Made by a program: the position numbers and the translations under genes. From the NCBI GenBank assembly GCA_005281725.1, contig SSBO01000012.1:1408194-1472193 (forward strand): a DNA stretch of 64,000 nucleotides, written 5' to 3'. This stretch comes from Wuchereria bancrofti (taxonomy: Eukaryota > Nematoda > Chromadorea > Rhabditida > Onchocercidae). Under the pieces are notes generated by a model, which was not told the DNA's origin, did no database searches, and was given only the letters and a program-made list of their open reading frames with translations. Position 1 is the stretch's first letter. Every line of letters begins with the position of its first letter. Shown piece after piece: positions 1-13,000 of this stretch.

Positions 1-1000
1 AAACTATGTCACCGTTTGTATGAATGCATCAAAAACATAAATTGTACTAATTAGAAAATATACAAAAAGTATCAAAAACATAAATTGTATTAATTAGAAA
101 AGAGTATTCCTTGGACGAAAAACAATTAGAACTTTTTTTTTTTAGTGCTAATAACATTCAGTGAAATTAGAAAATAACAATGAATTGATAATATATTCGA
201 TTAAAAAAATTTAGAATTAAATGGTATAAAGCAGAAAATAACATTAAATTTAATGAAGATGATAAAAACAAATAAAAGAATATTCATTAATCATTTCTCA
301 TTTAAACTGTTGAAAGATTTATGGCAAAAAAGCGCAAATGAACTTTTTTAATGGTTTCAATGTCTTCTCATATTATCAATAGAATTTATCAGTCGTAACG
401 TTAACTTCTACTAGGAATAAGAGAGATGAAATATCACTTCGTTGAGCTTATTTTAAATTTTAATGGAATTTCTAAGAAAAACACGAATGTTTTCATCCAA
501 AAAAAAAAAAAAGGAAGAAAAATGCTTGGAAAATTGGAAAATTTAAGATATTTTTGGATTAAAATTGAAAGGAAATGAGAAAAATGTAATATTATTAAAG
601 GATAGCTCGGATTAACTTTTAAAAGATGACAATTATAAAGGTAAATCAGTAAAAATTATTGAAAATAGAAATACAAATGCTTACAATATGTGGAAAATCC
701 CACAAATTATGTTATAAGGATTTTGTGCAATTAGGATTTGACAGAGAGAGAGAGAAAAAGAAGAAGAGAGAGGGACAAAGAGAAAAATAAAGACAGTGAA
801 ATGATTAAATTCAAGGTCAAATTTTATTCTTTATCTTATTCATTTCAAGCATTTATGATAAAATGAATGCATATATTGGTAAAATCAAAATATCAACAAA
901 AATTTTAGAATTTGTCAAAGATAATATCACACATACATAATTTTTCTAGAGTATAACAAAAGATATAAAATATTTGTACGTTGAATGATCTATTTAATGA

Positions 1001-1153
1001 AACAACGCTGACAATCAACCAATTGTCGCGATATGTAATGGAACGATGATGACGAAGAAAGGAGACCAAAACGAAGAAGAAGAAGAAGGAGAAGGAGAAG
1101 AAGGAAAAGAAGAGGTCGTTGATTTAATCAAGGACAGAGAAATCTTTCAATGA
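1001..1153 (+). CDS. Weak candidate: acidic small ORF or exon
   Basis: A frame open from 1001 contains ATG codons at 1046 and 1049 and encodes MTKKGDQNEEEEEGEGEEGK then EEVVDLIKDREIFQ, stop at 1153. The Glu/Gly run comes from a GAA/GGA repeat, but both ends look non-repetitive and protein-like. No splice site or neighbour supports it. Confidence 0.2.
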   Translation, partial: NNADNQPIVAICNGTMMTKKGDQNEEEEEGEGEEGKEEVVDLIKDREIFQ

Positions 1154-2668
1154 ACCGCCAAATCGGTTTTAAATGTTACATAAAACTATTTTTTGGCTAT
1201 TTTATTGTTTAAATCCTTGTTTAAATTCATTCAAAATTTTATGATTAAAATCATATTTAAGCTAACAAAAAAAAAGAAAAAAAAAGAGGAAAAAACATTT
1301 TAAAAGGATATTATTTAATATTATTTTTCTAATTTTTTTTTTTCGGATAAATTACATATTTCTCAGAATAATAATCCAATTATTTGTTATTTATTATTTG
1401 GTATTTTATAACGAAGTAGTCAATGATGATGATCACTGCAAGTAATTGATTATTATTTTGAATAAATTGATAATTTTGATATCCATTAATTTATTATTAG
1501 TCATAAAGTTGGGAATTAATTTTTTATTTCTTTTGTTTTAAGAGGTGTCATTAGTTTTTAAAATTTCATTCTTCAAATTTCAATAATATCAAAATATGTA
1601 ATGGAAGTCAAATGCAATTGTCACAGATGTGCAATGACATGATAATCGATAAAAGATCATTGTGCAATATATTTTTTGAATTCCATTCTGTAAAAAAAAA
1701 AGTGACGAAGGATAATGGTTTTGTAAAAATTTATGTGAAATATTGCATGAAGAATTGGTGATAGAGAAAAAAAGGGAAAAGATTGAGAAAGGTAAAAGGG
1801 AGAAAAAGTGGAGTGGAAATAAAACAGGTTAGAATGAAGAAGACGGAAATGAGGACAGGAAAAGGGAGGGTGGTGAGAACGGAAGAAGGGTGTGTGAAAT
1901 GTGAAGGGACAAAATGATGATACAATGATGACGATGATATTAATGATTGATAATAATAACAGTGATAATAATAATAATGATGATAACAATAACAATGATA
2001 ACAATAGTGGCAAATGAAAAGCGGTAACAATTGTGGACGATGAATTCTTTTTGTGAAACTGCTCACGCAAGTGGAACATTACCGCCATTACCCTCCTCTT
2101 CCGTTGATGTTTTGAAATTTTGATAAAAACAATTTATTTATTTGTTTCTTTTTTTTTTTTTCAAAGAATATTCAGCGAAACTATAGTGAAAGATATATCC
2201 GTTGTAAATTTTATTATTGATTTTTATTTTTTGTTTTTCCTCTCAATAAGCACTTATATCTGTGAGAAGATTTATATATTCAAATTTTTCATTAAATTTG
2301 AGATCTTAAACCTACAGAAAATGAAATTCATTTCAACCAAGAAAATGTCATCATAAGAAAGAATATGAATAAATTTTAGCAATTGTTGAATGATGAAATA
2401 AAAAAATTCATTTCATTTAAAATTTAGATTTAAAAAGAAGAGAGAAAAAATGTAAGAAATAAGAAATTGAAAATATTTTTATTTATGTAATTTTCAATGC
2501 ACTGATAGCAGATAGGAATAATTATCACTTGTTTTCATTTCTTCCCACTTTAGTTATTTTCGTTAATTTAATTTAATCTTTTTCCTTCTTCTTTCTTATT
2601 ATTAATAGATCAAATATGATTATCTGAATTTATTATGCATAAGACTAGAATAATTGATATGATTAATA

Positions 2669-2765
2669 ATGAGTGATAAAATTGGAATAAAATCTCATCG
2701 TTTAAAGGACAAGGATAAACCATTTGATAGATTCTTGCAAAACAACGAATTCAATGACAATAGAC
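2669..2765 (+). CDS. Weak candidate: charged first exon
   Basis: ATG at 2669 starts MSDKIGIKSHRLKDKDKPFD and continues RFLQNNEFNDNR to a possible GTAATA donor after 2765. The composition is unlike the hydrophobic poly-Phe/Ile noise nearby. No downstream exon was found. Confidence 0.2.
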
Positions 2766-3357
2766 GTAATATTGTAATAAAGCATTCTTTTTTTTTCTCG
2801 ATATTACCTAAGATTTCACTTTCTATCACTAAGGTAATTACAAGGCAAAAAATAAAAATAACGAGCTTCTATTATTTTACGTTGCATAATTTTTAATTTC
2901 TTTTTTAACCTTTTTTTTATGATCAAAAAAAAAACATTTCCGAAATACATTAAAGATTATTGTCCTTTAATATGCATATTTTCAAAAGAGAGGCAGAAAT
3001 TACACTGATCGCTCACAATAATAACAGGTGTATACTGTTTGACCTTTAAAATTTGAAATGTTAATTTTGAAATCGACGATTTTTATAATCGATATTTAAT
3101 TGGTGATTACTCCGTTATCCAATTTGATTACCTAAGCATTATATCAATACTATTCGATCTAGAGGTATTTCTAGAGTGAAACGTGAAGAACTTTCACTAG
3201 TCCTAAGATAACCATTCTGATAAATTGCCTAGTGATATCATTATTTAATTCATTTTTTTTTTACTAATTATCGTTATCAAATGCATCACATCTAATTTTA
3301 AGAATTTTGAAACTAAAAATTTCATTTTAATTGGAAAATAATCGGAAGAATAGTAAT

Positions 3358-3526
3358 TGTCGCCACAATGGCGAAGCTATGATGTAATGAACAAAAGATT
3401 ACTGTTTTAAGTGATTTTAATCTACTTTGTAACCTTAACATCTGTCGCCACAATGGCGAAGCTATGATGTAATGAACAAAGAGTATTGTTTTAAGTGATT
3501 TTAATCTACTTTGTAACCTTAACATC
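3358..3526. repeat. Tandem duplication of an 84-85 bp unit with an internal palindrome
   Basis: Two adjacent near-identical copies, 3358-3442 and 3443-3526, differ by a few bases. Each starts with the perfect hairpin TCGCCACAATGGCGA (at 3360 and 3445). The open frame seen here on the minus strand is only the duplicated unit read twice. It abuts the GC-richer LTR-like segment that follows and may be part of the same element. Confidence 0.85.
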
Positions 3527-3559
3527 CAAAAAGTCCCTCCCAATTTTCTTCCTTACAAA

Positions 3560-3925
3560 GCCATTTATAGTATCTTGTAATGGTATGGCTCGGTTGGGAA
3601 GTGTCTAGCTTGCTTACATCTTTAAATGTTTTAGAATTAAGTTATATTCGTGTGTTATGTATCAACTCGTTATTGTAATGTTGTATAATTTTTAATGTTA
3701 ATCTGTGGGTTTAATTACCCAAGTTTGAGGTTTGAATAATAAAGTATTTCACGAAGACTCCCACAGTACACGTACACAGAACGGAACCAGTACAGATTCG
3801 AGAATCTACCAGTATCGAAGGCAAAGAAGTCAGCGATCTGAACTGTCAAGGAAGGAAACCTACTTTGTTTCGCAAGGAAGTAGAGCAGTAAGAAAGGGTT
3901 ATTAAATTTGTTTTTACAGTAATAT
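3560..3925 (+). mobile_element. Possible solo LTR or retroelement remnant
   Basis: The segment is clearly richer in G+C than both the flanks and the real exons in the window. Read on the plus strand it holds an AATAAA signal at about 3739 followed by a CA-rich, LTR R/U5-like stretch to about 3895. A start resembling TGTAAT (3576) and an end resembling TTTTACA (about 3913-3919) could be termini, but no target-site duplication is visible. Two overlapping short frames are open at 3741-3900. One of them (FTKTPTVHVHRTEPVQ...) looks protein-like, so a stray coding exon is an alternative. No transposase, integrase or reverse transcriptase is present. Confidence 0.35.
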
Positions 3926-3999
3926 TGTTAGGAAATTATCAATGATAATAATGATGATATTGAAGCAAAATTGAATAACAATAATAGCTAATTTTAAGA

Positions 4000-6359
4000 T
4001 TCTATTTTAAAATTAAAACATTGAACAAAAGTATAAAAATTCGAAAATCTTTCTTAGAATATTCGGTAAATTTGTATAGACAGAATTGATATACAATTAC
4101 AATAATAATAGTTTTCCTCATTTGTTTTCTTTTTTTTTCACTTCATTTCTTTTTTCTTTTTCGATCCTTCTCTATGTTTTTTAAAAAATTGTCTTTTGAA
4201 TTAATAATTCTTCAGAATCAAAGTAATTAATGGTTATGCAACTATGTACTATAACAATAACAACATTAATTAAATCAGTGTAATATCCGTAGCAAACTAA
4301 AACAATAACAACAACAACAACAGCAACAATAATAAAGCGAACAATAATAATAACACAATTACTATTTTGGTGAAAATGGTTTACGGCCAATAAAAAAACT
4401 ATTTTGAACAGATTTTAAACTAATTTCATTATACAATAATAAATAGTAATTAATGCTAATTAAATTAATTAATCTGGATTGAACAGTTTAATTCTCTAAT
4501 AGTTCACTAATAATTAATTCTTGAATAGCAAAAAAGAAAAAAAAAAGAGTGTACGAGTTATTTATCATCATATAAACAAGTTTATAGATAAAACAGGTTA
4601 ATTGTATAACTTACAGCTATAGTAAATTTCAATAAATACGCAGTCATTTTTAATGTACTTTCTTTTTGCATGTAAACAAAAAAGACGGAAAGAAAACTAG
4701 TACTAATAATAAAATTTAACAAAAAAAAAAAAAAGCATTATGGAATGTAAATTTTAACAATATTGGCAGTAGCATATTTACTGTTGACAACGCTTTCAAA
4801 TAATTGCAGATAACATTTATATCTTATAATTTAAACAAACAACTATGAAATAATTGTTTTAAAAAATTTTTAATTGAGCAAAAAATCTATTTCAATAATA
4901 TTGTTAAAGTTCGAAATTTTAATAATGAAATAATTTTATTGCATTGAATGAGTAATAATTTTGTGATAATTTCTGAATGTTTGAATTTTGGTGATAACTT
5001 CGTCTTTTTTTTTCTTTTTTTGCTTTTTTATATAAAATGGTAGCAAATATTTTCCAACATTTGCCGTATAAAATTTAACACTAAATTCAATTTAGAGAAA
5101 AATTTCGTTGTATTATTGCTTATAATTTTATTCTTTCAAATTAGAGTCTACAGTGCATTATGCGTAATTTTACTGAGTAAAGCATTGAAAAATTTTATGA
5201 AATGTATTTTCGCGTTATGAAAGTAATTTTAACAATATTGTCAGTAGTTTTTTTTTAATTTTTTCAAATTAGAACCTATAATGCATGAAAGTACAAGCAT
5301 TTTTTGTTCTTCATTCTCAATTCATTTCCTATCTTATTTAAAAGAAAAACAAATTTGATTCAAATTTATTTTCTAATAAATAAATAATAGAAAGATAAAA
5401 ATTCGTAAAAAAATAATTTTAAAATTGAATTAAATTTCTAACTAACTTTCTGTTTCCTTTTTTTTTCAGTTGCACATGATTTAATTAGTTTATGAATATC
5501 ACAAAAATACTGAAATTAAGTTTAACTCAGTGATTGTGTTATGATAATGACAATAATATAATTAGGTTACATGAAGCTTTTATTTTGTTTGATACCCGTG
5601 CATAAAATGAAATACAATTGAATATATGAAATGATATAGGCTTATAAACATATTGGCACAAATGTTGATTTCAATAAAAATTATTAGAAAGGCTTATAAG
5701 CTTAATGTAATTGAAGATGTGGAACAAAAATTTGATGATTAAATGTAATTCACATTTATATGAAAAGAAATAAATCGTATCAGAATGAAATATAATTTCA
5801 GCAAATTTGATTTTTTATTTCTAAAAATAGCATTTTAAAAATTTCCAAATATCACACACCTATCATTATTGAATTAGAAACAAAATTTTCCGGTGCACTA
5901 AAACAGCAGTACATTTATTACAGCAAATTAAAGCAATAAATTCAAATAAACTTTAAAAGAAAAAAAAAAAAAAACTAACATAATTGTTCATCAAATGGTA
6001 ATTAAAACCTGTTGATGAGAATGAGAAAGGGAAGGTTGGAAGAAAGAGATGAAAAAAAAAATGGAATGTAATGGAATTAATTACATGAAATGGATAGTGT
6101 AAAATATAATACATTAATGTGTATAATAAATATGAAATATAATAAAATTTTCATGATGTATACATATACATATAAAATTTAATGCCGCATAATGTAATAC
6201 AGATAGAAAAAGTAAATAAATAAATTGTGTGCTTTTTAAAAACAAAAAAAAAAACAATAAAAACTATTTAAATATATAGAATGTATGAATGACAAATACA
6301 TTATGATAACATCAATAGATGATAATAATATGGTATGAAACTGATAAGCTATTAATATA

Positions 6360-6396
<37 letters not shown>

Positions 6397-6422
6397 GTTA
6401 TTGGAAATATACCAAATATTCT
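4000..6422. other. Gene-free AT-rich stretch
   Basis: A/T homopolymers and AAC/AAT repeats (about 4290-4350). No frame with protein-like content or paired splice sites. The SLC4 3' UTR presumably occupies the right end. Confidence 0.6.
6355..6402 (+). repeat. (ATT)n microsatellite just 3' of the SLC4 stop codon
   Basis: About 15 ATT/TTA units in the presumed 3' UTR or flank of the SLC4 gene. Confidence 0.95.
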
Positions 6423-7051
6423 TTATACAGGTAATGGTGCATCCTCGAAGAAATCTTTCTCTAACCAACCATTTTCGTTATTTGTTTCATCATCACCATC
6501 CAACTGAAAAAGAAAAAGAGAAAGAGAAAAGAATAACAATAAAATAATTATTTTTAAAAATTTTTATATTCAAAAAAGAAAATGTATATAAATGGTAAAA
6601 ATTCAACTTTGAGCCAAAAAAAAAGTAATCAAAAAATTTGAAAAAAAATTTCTATATAGCAAGAGAAAGAAGGAAAAAAAAAACGAAAGAAGAAGAAGTA
6701 ATTACCGCTTTAAGTTCTTTTTCAGTGAAAATTTTTTTAAGACAAAATTGTCTCAATAGAATAAAAAGCATTAAAATAAATGGAAAAGCAAGAGCAGTTC
6801 GTTTAAAGTATTTCACAGCATAAATAATAATTAAACATATTATTTGTATGGCTGTATATAAGTGCATTCGACGAATATCAACCTAAAAAGATTGAAATAA
6901 ATTTAAAATTTTCTTTTTTTTTTTTTCACAAAAATATATGTAATATAAAATTGAAAATAAAAAAATTAATCGTATTAATATATTAAAAAGAAAAAAAAAA
7001 ATTTTTTTTTTTGAGTAATATTAAAGCAAAATAATAAAAATGTATAAAAAT

Positions 7052-7087
<36 letters not shown>

Positions 7088-10000
7088 AAAATCTTATTTA
7101 TACATTAAAAAAATTTTTTTCTTTTGAATAATAGCAAATTAAAATAATAAAAATATATGAAAATAATTCAATTACCGATTCAGTATACGGTGTATCAGGA
7201 AAATATTTTCCCGGTATGAAGAAAAGAATAATTCGTTGAATAAATTGTACACCTGTAAGATTCATAACACCTAAATATAAGAAAACACCAAATAAAGATG
7301 CCAATGGAAGTCGTAGATATGAACCACCAAAAGCAAATAATCCCATTAATAATGATACACCGATTGTTGTGACACGTTGTTCCAGAACATAATCCACTCC
7401 TATATTACAAAAACTGATAATTGAAATCACAAACTGATAATGAATTCAAATTATGTAATTGCTAATTATTGCTCAAGGAATTGATAATGAATTCAAATTG
7501 AACTTCATAATTACATAATTATTGTTTAAACAAACAAAAAGAAAAATGTAATAGACTTAATTATATGAAATGAATAATAAATGTTTTATAAAGGAATTTT
7601 AATTGAAAATTTATCACTTTTTTTGAATGATAAAAGATGAATTTACATTCTTTCGTTCTATTTGTATGAATCATTGAATTAATCTTACACCTTAAAGGTG
7701 ATAGATAGATAGATAGATAGATAAATAAATAGTACAATCATTGTAAAAGATCAATCAAATGATTCAGAAATTATACCAGGTCGTTCACCAGGTGCAGTTT
7801 TTTTTGGAACTGAAAGTGAACTACAATGTGCTAATGATTGCACTGCAGCAGCACACATCCATGGTAAACCAAAAATACTGCAAAGCAATGTGCATGCACC
7901 CATTAGCAATAAATCCCAATGCAAACCACTTCCCTTCATTAAGCAACGATCTTTACGAGATAGCAACAATCTACAATAATTTAATTTTGATAAAATTATA
8001 CTAAAAATTAATCTTTAAAAAAAAAAGTAATGGTAAGATAAACAAACAAACAAACAAACAAATAAAAAAATTTGTTTATAAAGTCTTAAGTATATTAGTA
8101 TGTTAACTTATAAAATATTAAGTAAGTATATTAGATATAAAATCAAACATTTGTAAACTTACTCAGTAATTTCAGTTTCAACAAATAAAAGTATGAAAAC
8201 AAGCAGTGCTGCAACAATTGCAACTATAATTACCCATAATTGATTTAGTGGTAAATATGCAGAAACAAATAAGCCATGCTGTCGTGCTTCAATATTAGTG
8301 AAGCTAAAATGATCTGGTACTTCCAAACGCTAAAATTAATGCAAATTTAATAAATTAACTAATTAATATTAACTGTAACAATAATTAAACATTTCTGAAA
8401 TGAAATATTAATTAACCTGTAAATAAGGATCTGGAACTAACAGATGTGCAACACTTGCAACTACTGCAATTGCAATTAGCACACCAAAATCACCAAGTGC
8501 ACGTCGAAGCTAAAAATTATTTGCTTAAAACAGAAGAATTAAAAAAAAAAAAAAAGATTAATTAATTTTTTTTTTCAACAGAAATTTTGTAAGATAAATT
8601 TAAAATTTGAAGAAGAAAAAATAAAATTTTTAATTTGAACAAATAAAATTCTATGTGATACTTTGCTAAAATAATAAATGAAAATTACAAACCGTTCTTC
8701 CTAGATAGTAACTTTGTCGTAATTGTCTTAAACCATATGCTAATGCAAAGGTAGAGATCATAATAAAGGTTGTTAATAAAGCTGTATTCGGTTCACCATT
8801 ACAAATTGACATCATTTGTGAATCATTTCTTTTTTCATTAAAAGCATTTATTTCACATTTTTGACGAATATGTCGATAAAATTCGAAATTCGCAACCGGA
8901 TTATGAATGAATGTCTGAATAAAACAAGAAAAAAAAAGAAGTGAATTAATTAATTAATTAATTAATTAAGCAGGCAAGTTTACTTACAAAATTGTAATCT
9001 ATATATATAAAATATTGGTTACTTAAAATATTACTGAGAGAAAAAAAGAGAGAAAAATTGAAATTTTCATGATAAATAATAAGAAAAAGAAGAGGAAGAA
9101 AAAAAAAATTAATAATAATAGTAATTGATAAAAATAACAATAGCATATTTCAATACTTGATAAAGAAATCGCAAACTTTCAGCGATAAATATCACTGAAA
9201 TTAATGAAGCAAAGATATCTTCAGTGAAACGTGTCACATAACGTAACATTCTGGATCCATCAACTGCGACAGTAATAATTGAAATCACTAACACCCATAA
9301 GCCAGCATAAAGTCGAACCGTTAGGAAATCAATATTTAGATTAGTACAGAACTAGAAAAATGAAAAGAAAAAAAAGAATTGATCAAATTATGTGATAAAT
9401 TTTTAAAATATGTAGATGAAAAAAAAAAAGAATTAATAAATATGATAAATTATAATGAAAATACTTTTTCCTTTTTCAATTACATGCATTAATTAAAATC
9501 ACTGTAATAAATATTTTATAATTTAATGATTAAAATTGTAAAATTATTGATTTAAAAATAACTTACCGCATATAGACTAACTTCAAAAACAAGGACTGGT
9601 CCTGTTGCACTCATAATCATAAGCGGTTGAACAGCAAATATTCCCCAAAGTACACCGCAAATGCATTGTGCCATCAAAGTTTCAAGTATTCCAATTTTTT
9701 CATTCGTATATTTTCCTGAAAATAGTTCAATAATTTCAGAATATTAATTCAAAAATGCCATTCTATCTTATTTCCTTTTTTTCTTTTTTTTTTTTTTTGT
9801 TAATAAAATATAAAGAAATAAAATTTTGAAAGTTTAAGCGTAAAGTGGAATTTCCTAATAACATCGACTACTTAATGATATTTAATAATAGAATATTTAA
9901 TGATAATTAATAATTAGGTAATCTAATCATATCATATATGATAAACTTACCTAATAAACCACCAAATGTAATTGCGGGTGCAAAACTGGCACAAAACATA

Positions 10001-13000
10001 AATACGACACTTGTAAGACATTGAAAATTGAGCGCATCACGATAATCAGACCTAAAATTTATTCAGTGGCGGCTGGAGTGTTTCTTTTCCTGTTTCCGCC
10101 TTACATTCATATTCTGAGCGCACAATTATCATCAGTTTAAGTTGATCCGGAAATTTCCCAAATGACTGCAAAAGACAGTAAACGCAATCAAAATGATATA
10201 AATTACGGCGTTGTGGAAACTACCAAAAGACGTGGATATTTTGTGGATCTTTTTTACTTCTTTTTTTTTTTTTTTTTTATCCCTCTCTCACTCTCTCTCT
10301 CTCTCTTTCTCCATTTTTTTTTTCCCCTGTAAAATTTGTTAGTTGAATATAATAATTAAAAGTTTTAAATGCTACGTACCAATAATAAGGAAATCGTTTT
10401 TCAAAATCATTAATCATTCCACTAAAAAATCGACATTTTTCCTTTTTTTCGAAGTGTCTTTTAAAATTAATGTCATTTTTTTGTTCATTTTTTGGTGGTG
10501 AAGCTGAAAAAAGAAAAGCAAACAAAACAAAAGCAAAACAAAACAAAACAAAACAAAAAAGAAAAGGAAACACATAAATATATATTTCATTCATATAATT
10601 TTTAATCAAAAAAATTTAGCCGAAAGGAAAAAAAAATTAATTGATATTTTGATAGTTTTTTTTTTTTTTTTTAAAAAGAGTAAAAAAAAAAGGGAAAAAG
10701 AAAAATTAAAACATACAGCTTTCTTCTTCTGTAACTTTTCGTCGATTTTGTCGTTTTTTTAATGCTTTTCGAATTTCATCACCAGATAATAAACGTTTGT
10801 TATCAATTTCACCGGGTGGAATAACAACAGAATCATCCAAAAAATTATCCACACCACAGATAAGCTCTTCACGAACATTTGCCTCATATGCAATAGCATT
10901 AAATTCCTTAAAATAAATTTTTTGAGAATTTATTTTAGTAAATAATTTTATTTTTTTGTCTCATTAAATATAATAATTTGAAAATTTTTTATGTTTAAAT
11001 TTTGCATTTTTTTTTTTATTGCAAAAATAATTTGAAAGAAAAATAAATAAATGAAAAATTGAACCGTATTTGTCATCAATGTTGCAATGGAACGTCCTAC
11101 TTCATGATAACTAACATCCGGTTGACCTGGTCCTAAAATCACTACAGCAAAACGAAGCGGTACTTCACCATCAAGAATTTCCGGCATCACTGTTGCTTCA
11201 CTTAATCGAAGCATAACAAAATATGTTTTTGTTAAATTTGGTATTACACCAACAAAAATCTGAAAATTTAGTACCGAAAGAATTTTACTGATAAATTTGA
11301 AAATAATTAAATCTCACTGATTTTTAAAATTTTTAATTGAAATGATACAATCTTCCTAAGGTAAAAATTAAAAAGGAACATCAAAAAAAAAAACACTAAA
11401 ACATGACAATTTTTTCATAAAAAAGTACAAAAAAAAGGAGAAAAAAAAAGTTAAACCTGCGCTGTTTCGATACCAACTGGAAGTTTTTTCAAGATATCTT
11501 CACCTTTATGAATTTCCGATGAATGTGTTCTAACTCTAAAAACTATTCCACTCATTTTTTTTTTTATTTTTTAAAATATGATTGATAAATTCAATTTGTC
11601 GATAACTGATAAATATATAATTGATAAACACAAAAATTGTTGAATATAATTTAAGATAAATAATAAACATACTTTCCTAGTGAATCTGAAATGAAATGTG
11701 CCGTCGTAGATTGTTTTGTTGGATTTAAACATAATCTTTCTTGAGCTGCTGGTATTGCCGGAAGATTGGGAAAGCTAAAATATAAATAAAATAAGCAAAA
11801 AAAAAAAGAAAGAATTAATGAACTGAAATTATCCAATTGAAAAAAAAAAAAAAAAACTATCGTAATGGTAAAAATTAAGAAATAGAAGAGAATTTACCTT
11901 TGTTGTTTGAGGACACTAATTGGTATTTCTTGTATTTCAGTTAATGCAGCATGTTCCATTTCATCAACTTCAGCTATCGTTGGTTGCTTACGTATATTAT
12001 AAGCTTGAAATGAATGCTCTCGTTTTAATAAATCTAAAAATTAATTTATAAAAATATTCCTTAGAAATTCTAAACTATTTTTAATTTTTTAAATGATTTA
12101 AAATGAAAAGGTTTGATTTTAATACCTATACGTAATCTAGCATTATCCATCGTATTTGATCCTGTTAAGTTACATTCAGGTCGTCGATCAAACACTGAAC
12201 CAGCCAATGATAGCGCAGTCATTCGACGTGGTAATGGATGTCTAAATGAGGGAAATCTCGGTATGCTGACTGAAAATTAAAAATTTCTTTGAAACAATTA
12301 CTTGAATAATATTTAAAATTAATCTTTCTAGCAAAATTTCATCTCTTTCAATTTTTAATATGAAAGAAAGAAGAAAAAAAGTGTAAAAGTAGAAAAAAAA
12401 AATTAAACAAAAAAAAAAAATATAAACTTACGCTTGTTTCATTGCTAAAATTTGCATTATATCACGTCTTCTACAAGTAATTCCTTCCGAAATCATTGCA
12501 TTAGCTACTTGATCACAAATATCAAGAAATGTTTTTGCCTTACAATCAAGTAAAATCATACCTAAAATTAACATTTACATTTATGAAATTAATTTTTGAA
12601 ATTAAAAAAAGACATGCTGTAAAAACAAAATGTATATATTTAGAAGTTAATATCACTTTATAAATTTTGAAATGATTAAATAAATAAGTAATTGATTTGA
12701 TTTTTGTTAATATTTTTTAAAGAAGAAAAAAAAAAGAGAAAAAGGAAAGGAATTATTTGATTAAAGGATATGTAACCTGTTCGCATAAATTTTCGTAAAG
12801 AGAGTAAGGCATGAAATGAAAGGAATGAGACATGTGGTTGACCCCAATGATGATCCGTTCCTTCAACATCCTAAATAAAATTTCAATGTAAACGTATAAA
12901 TCAAAGTTAGCTACTTGATAGATATTGTGTATGGCAGGTAAAATTTTAAATTTAAAAAGTTTTAACTTCTAAAATTGCAAATTTAATATTAAAGAATGTG

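Noticed and set aside
1657..2088. 143-codon minus-strand frame rich in Leu/Ser/Phe, and a second frame on top of it
   Set aside because: Produced by GAT/AAT repeats and purine tracts read on the other strand; two overlapping frames are open at once, with no domain or splice support.
3322..3543. 73-codon minus-strand frame with an internally repeated peptide
   Set aside because: It is the 85-bp tandem DNA repeat read twice, not evidence of a repeat protein.
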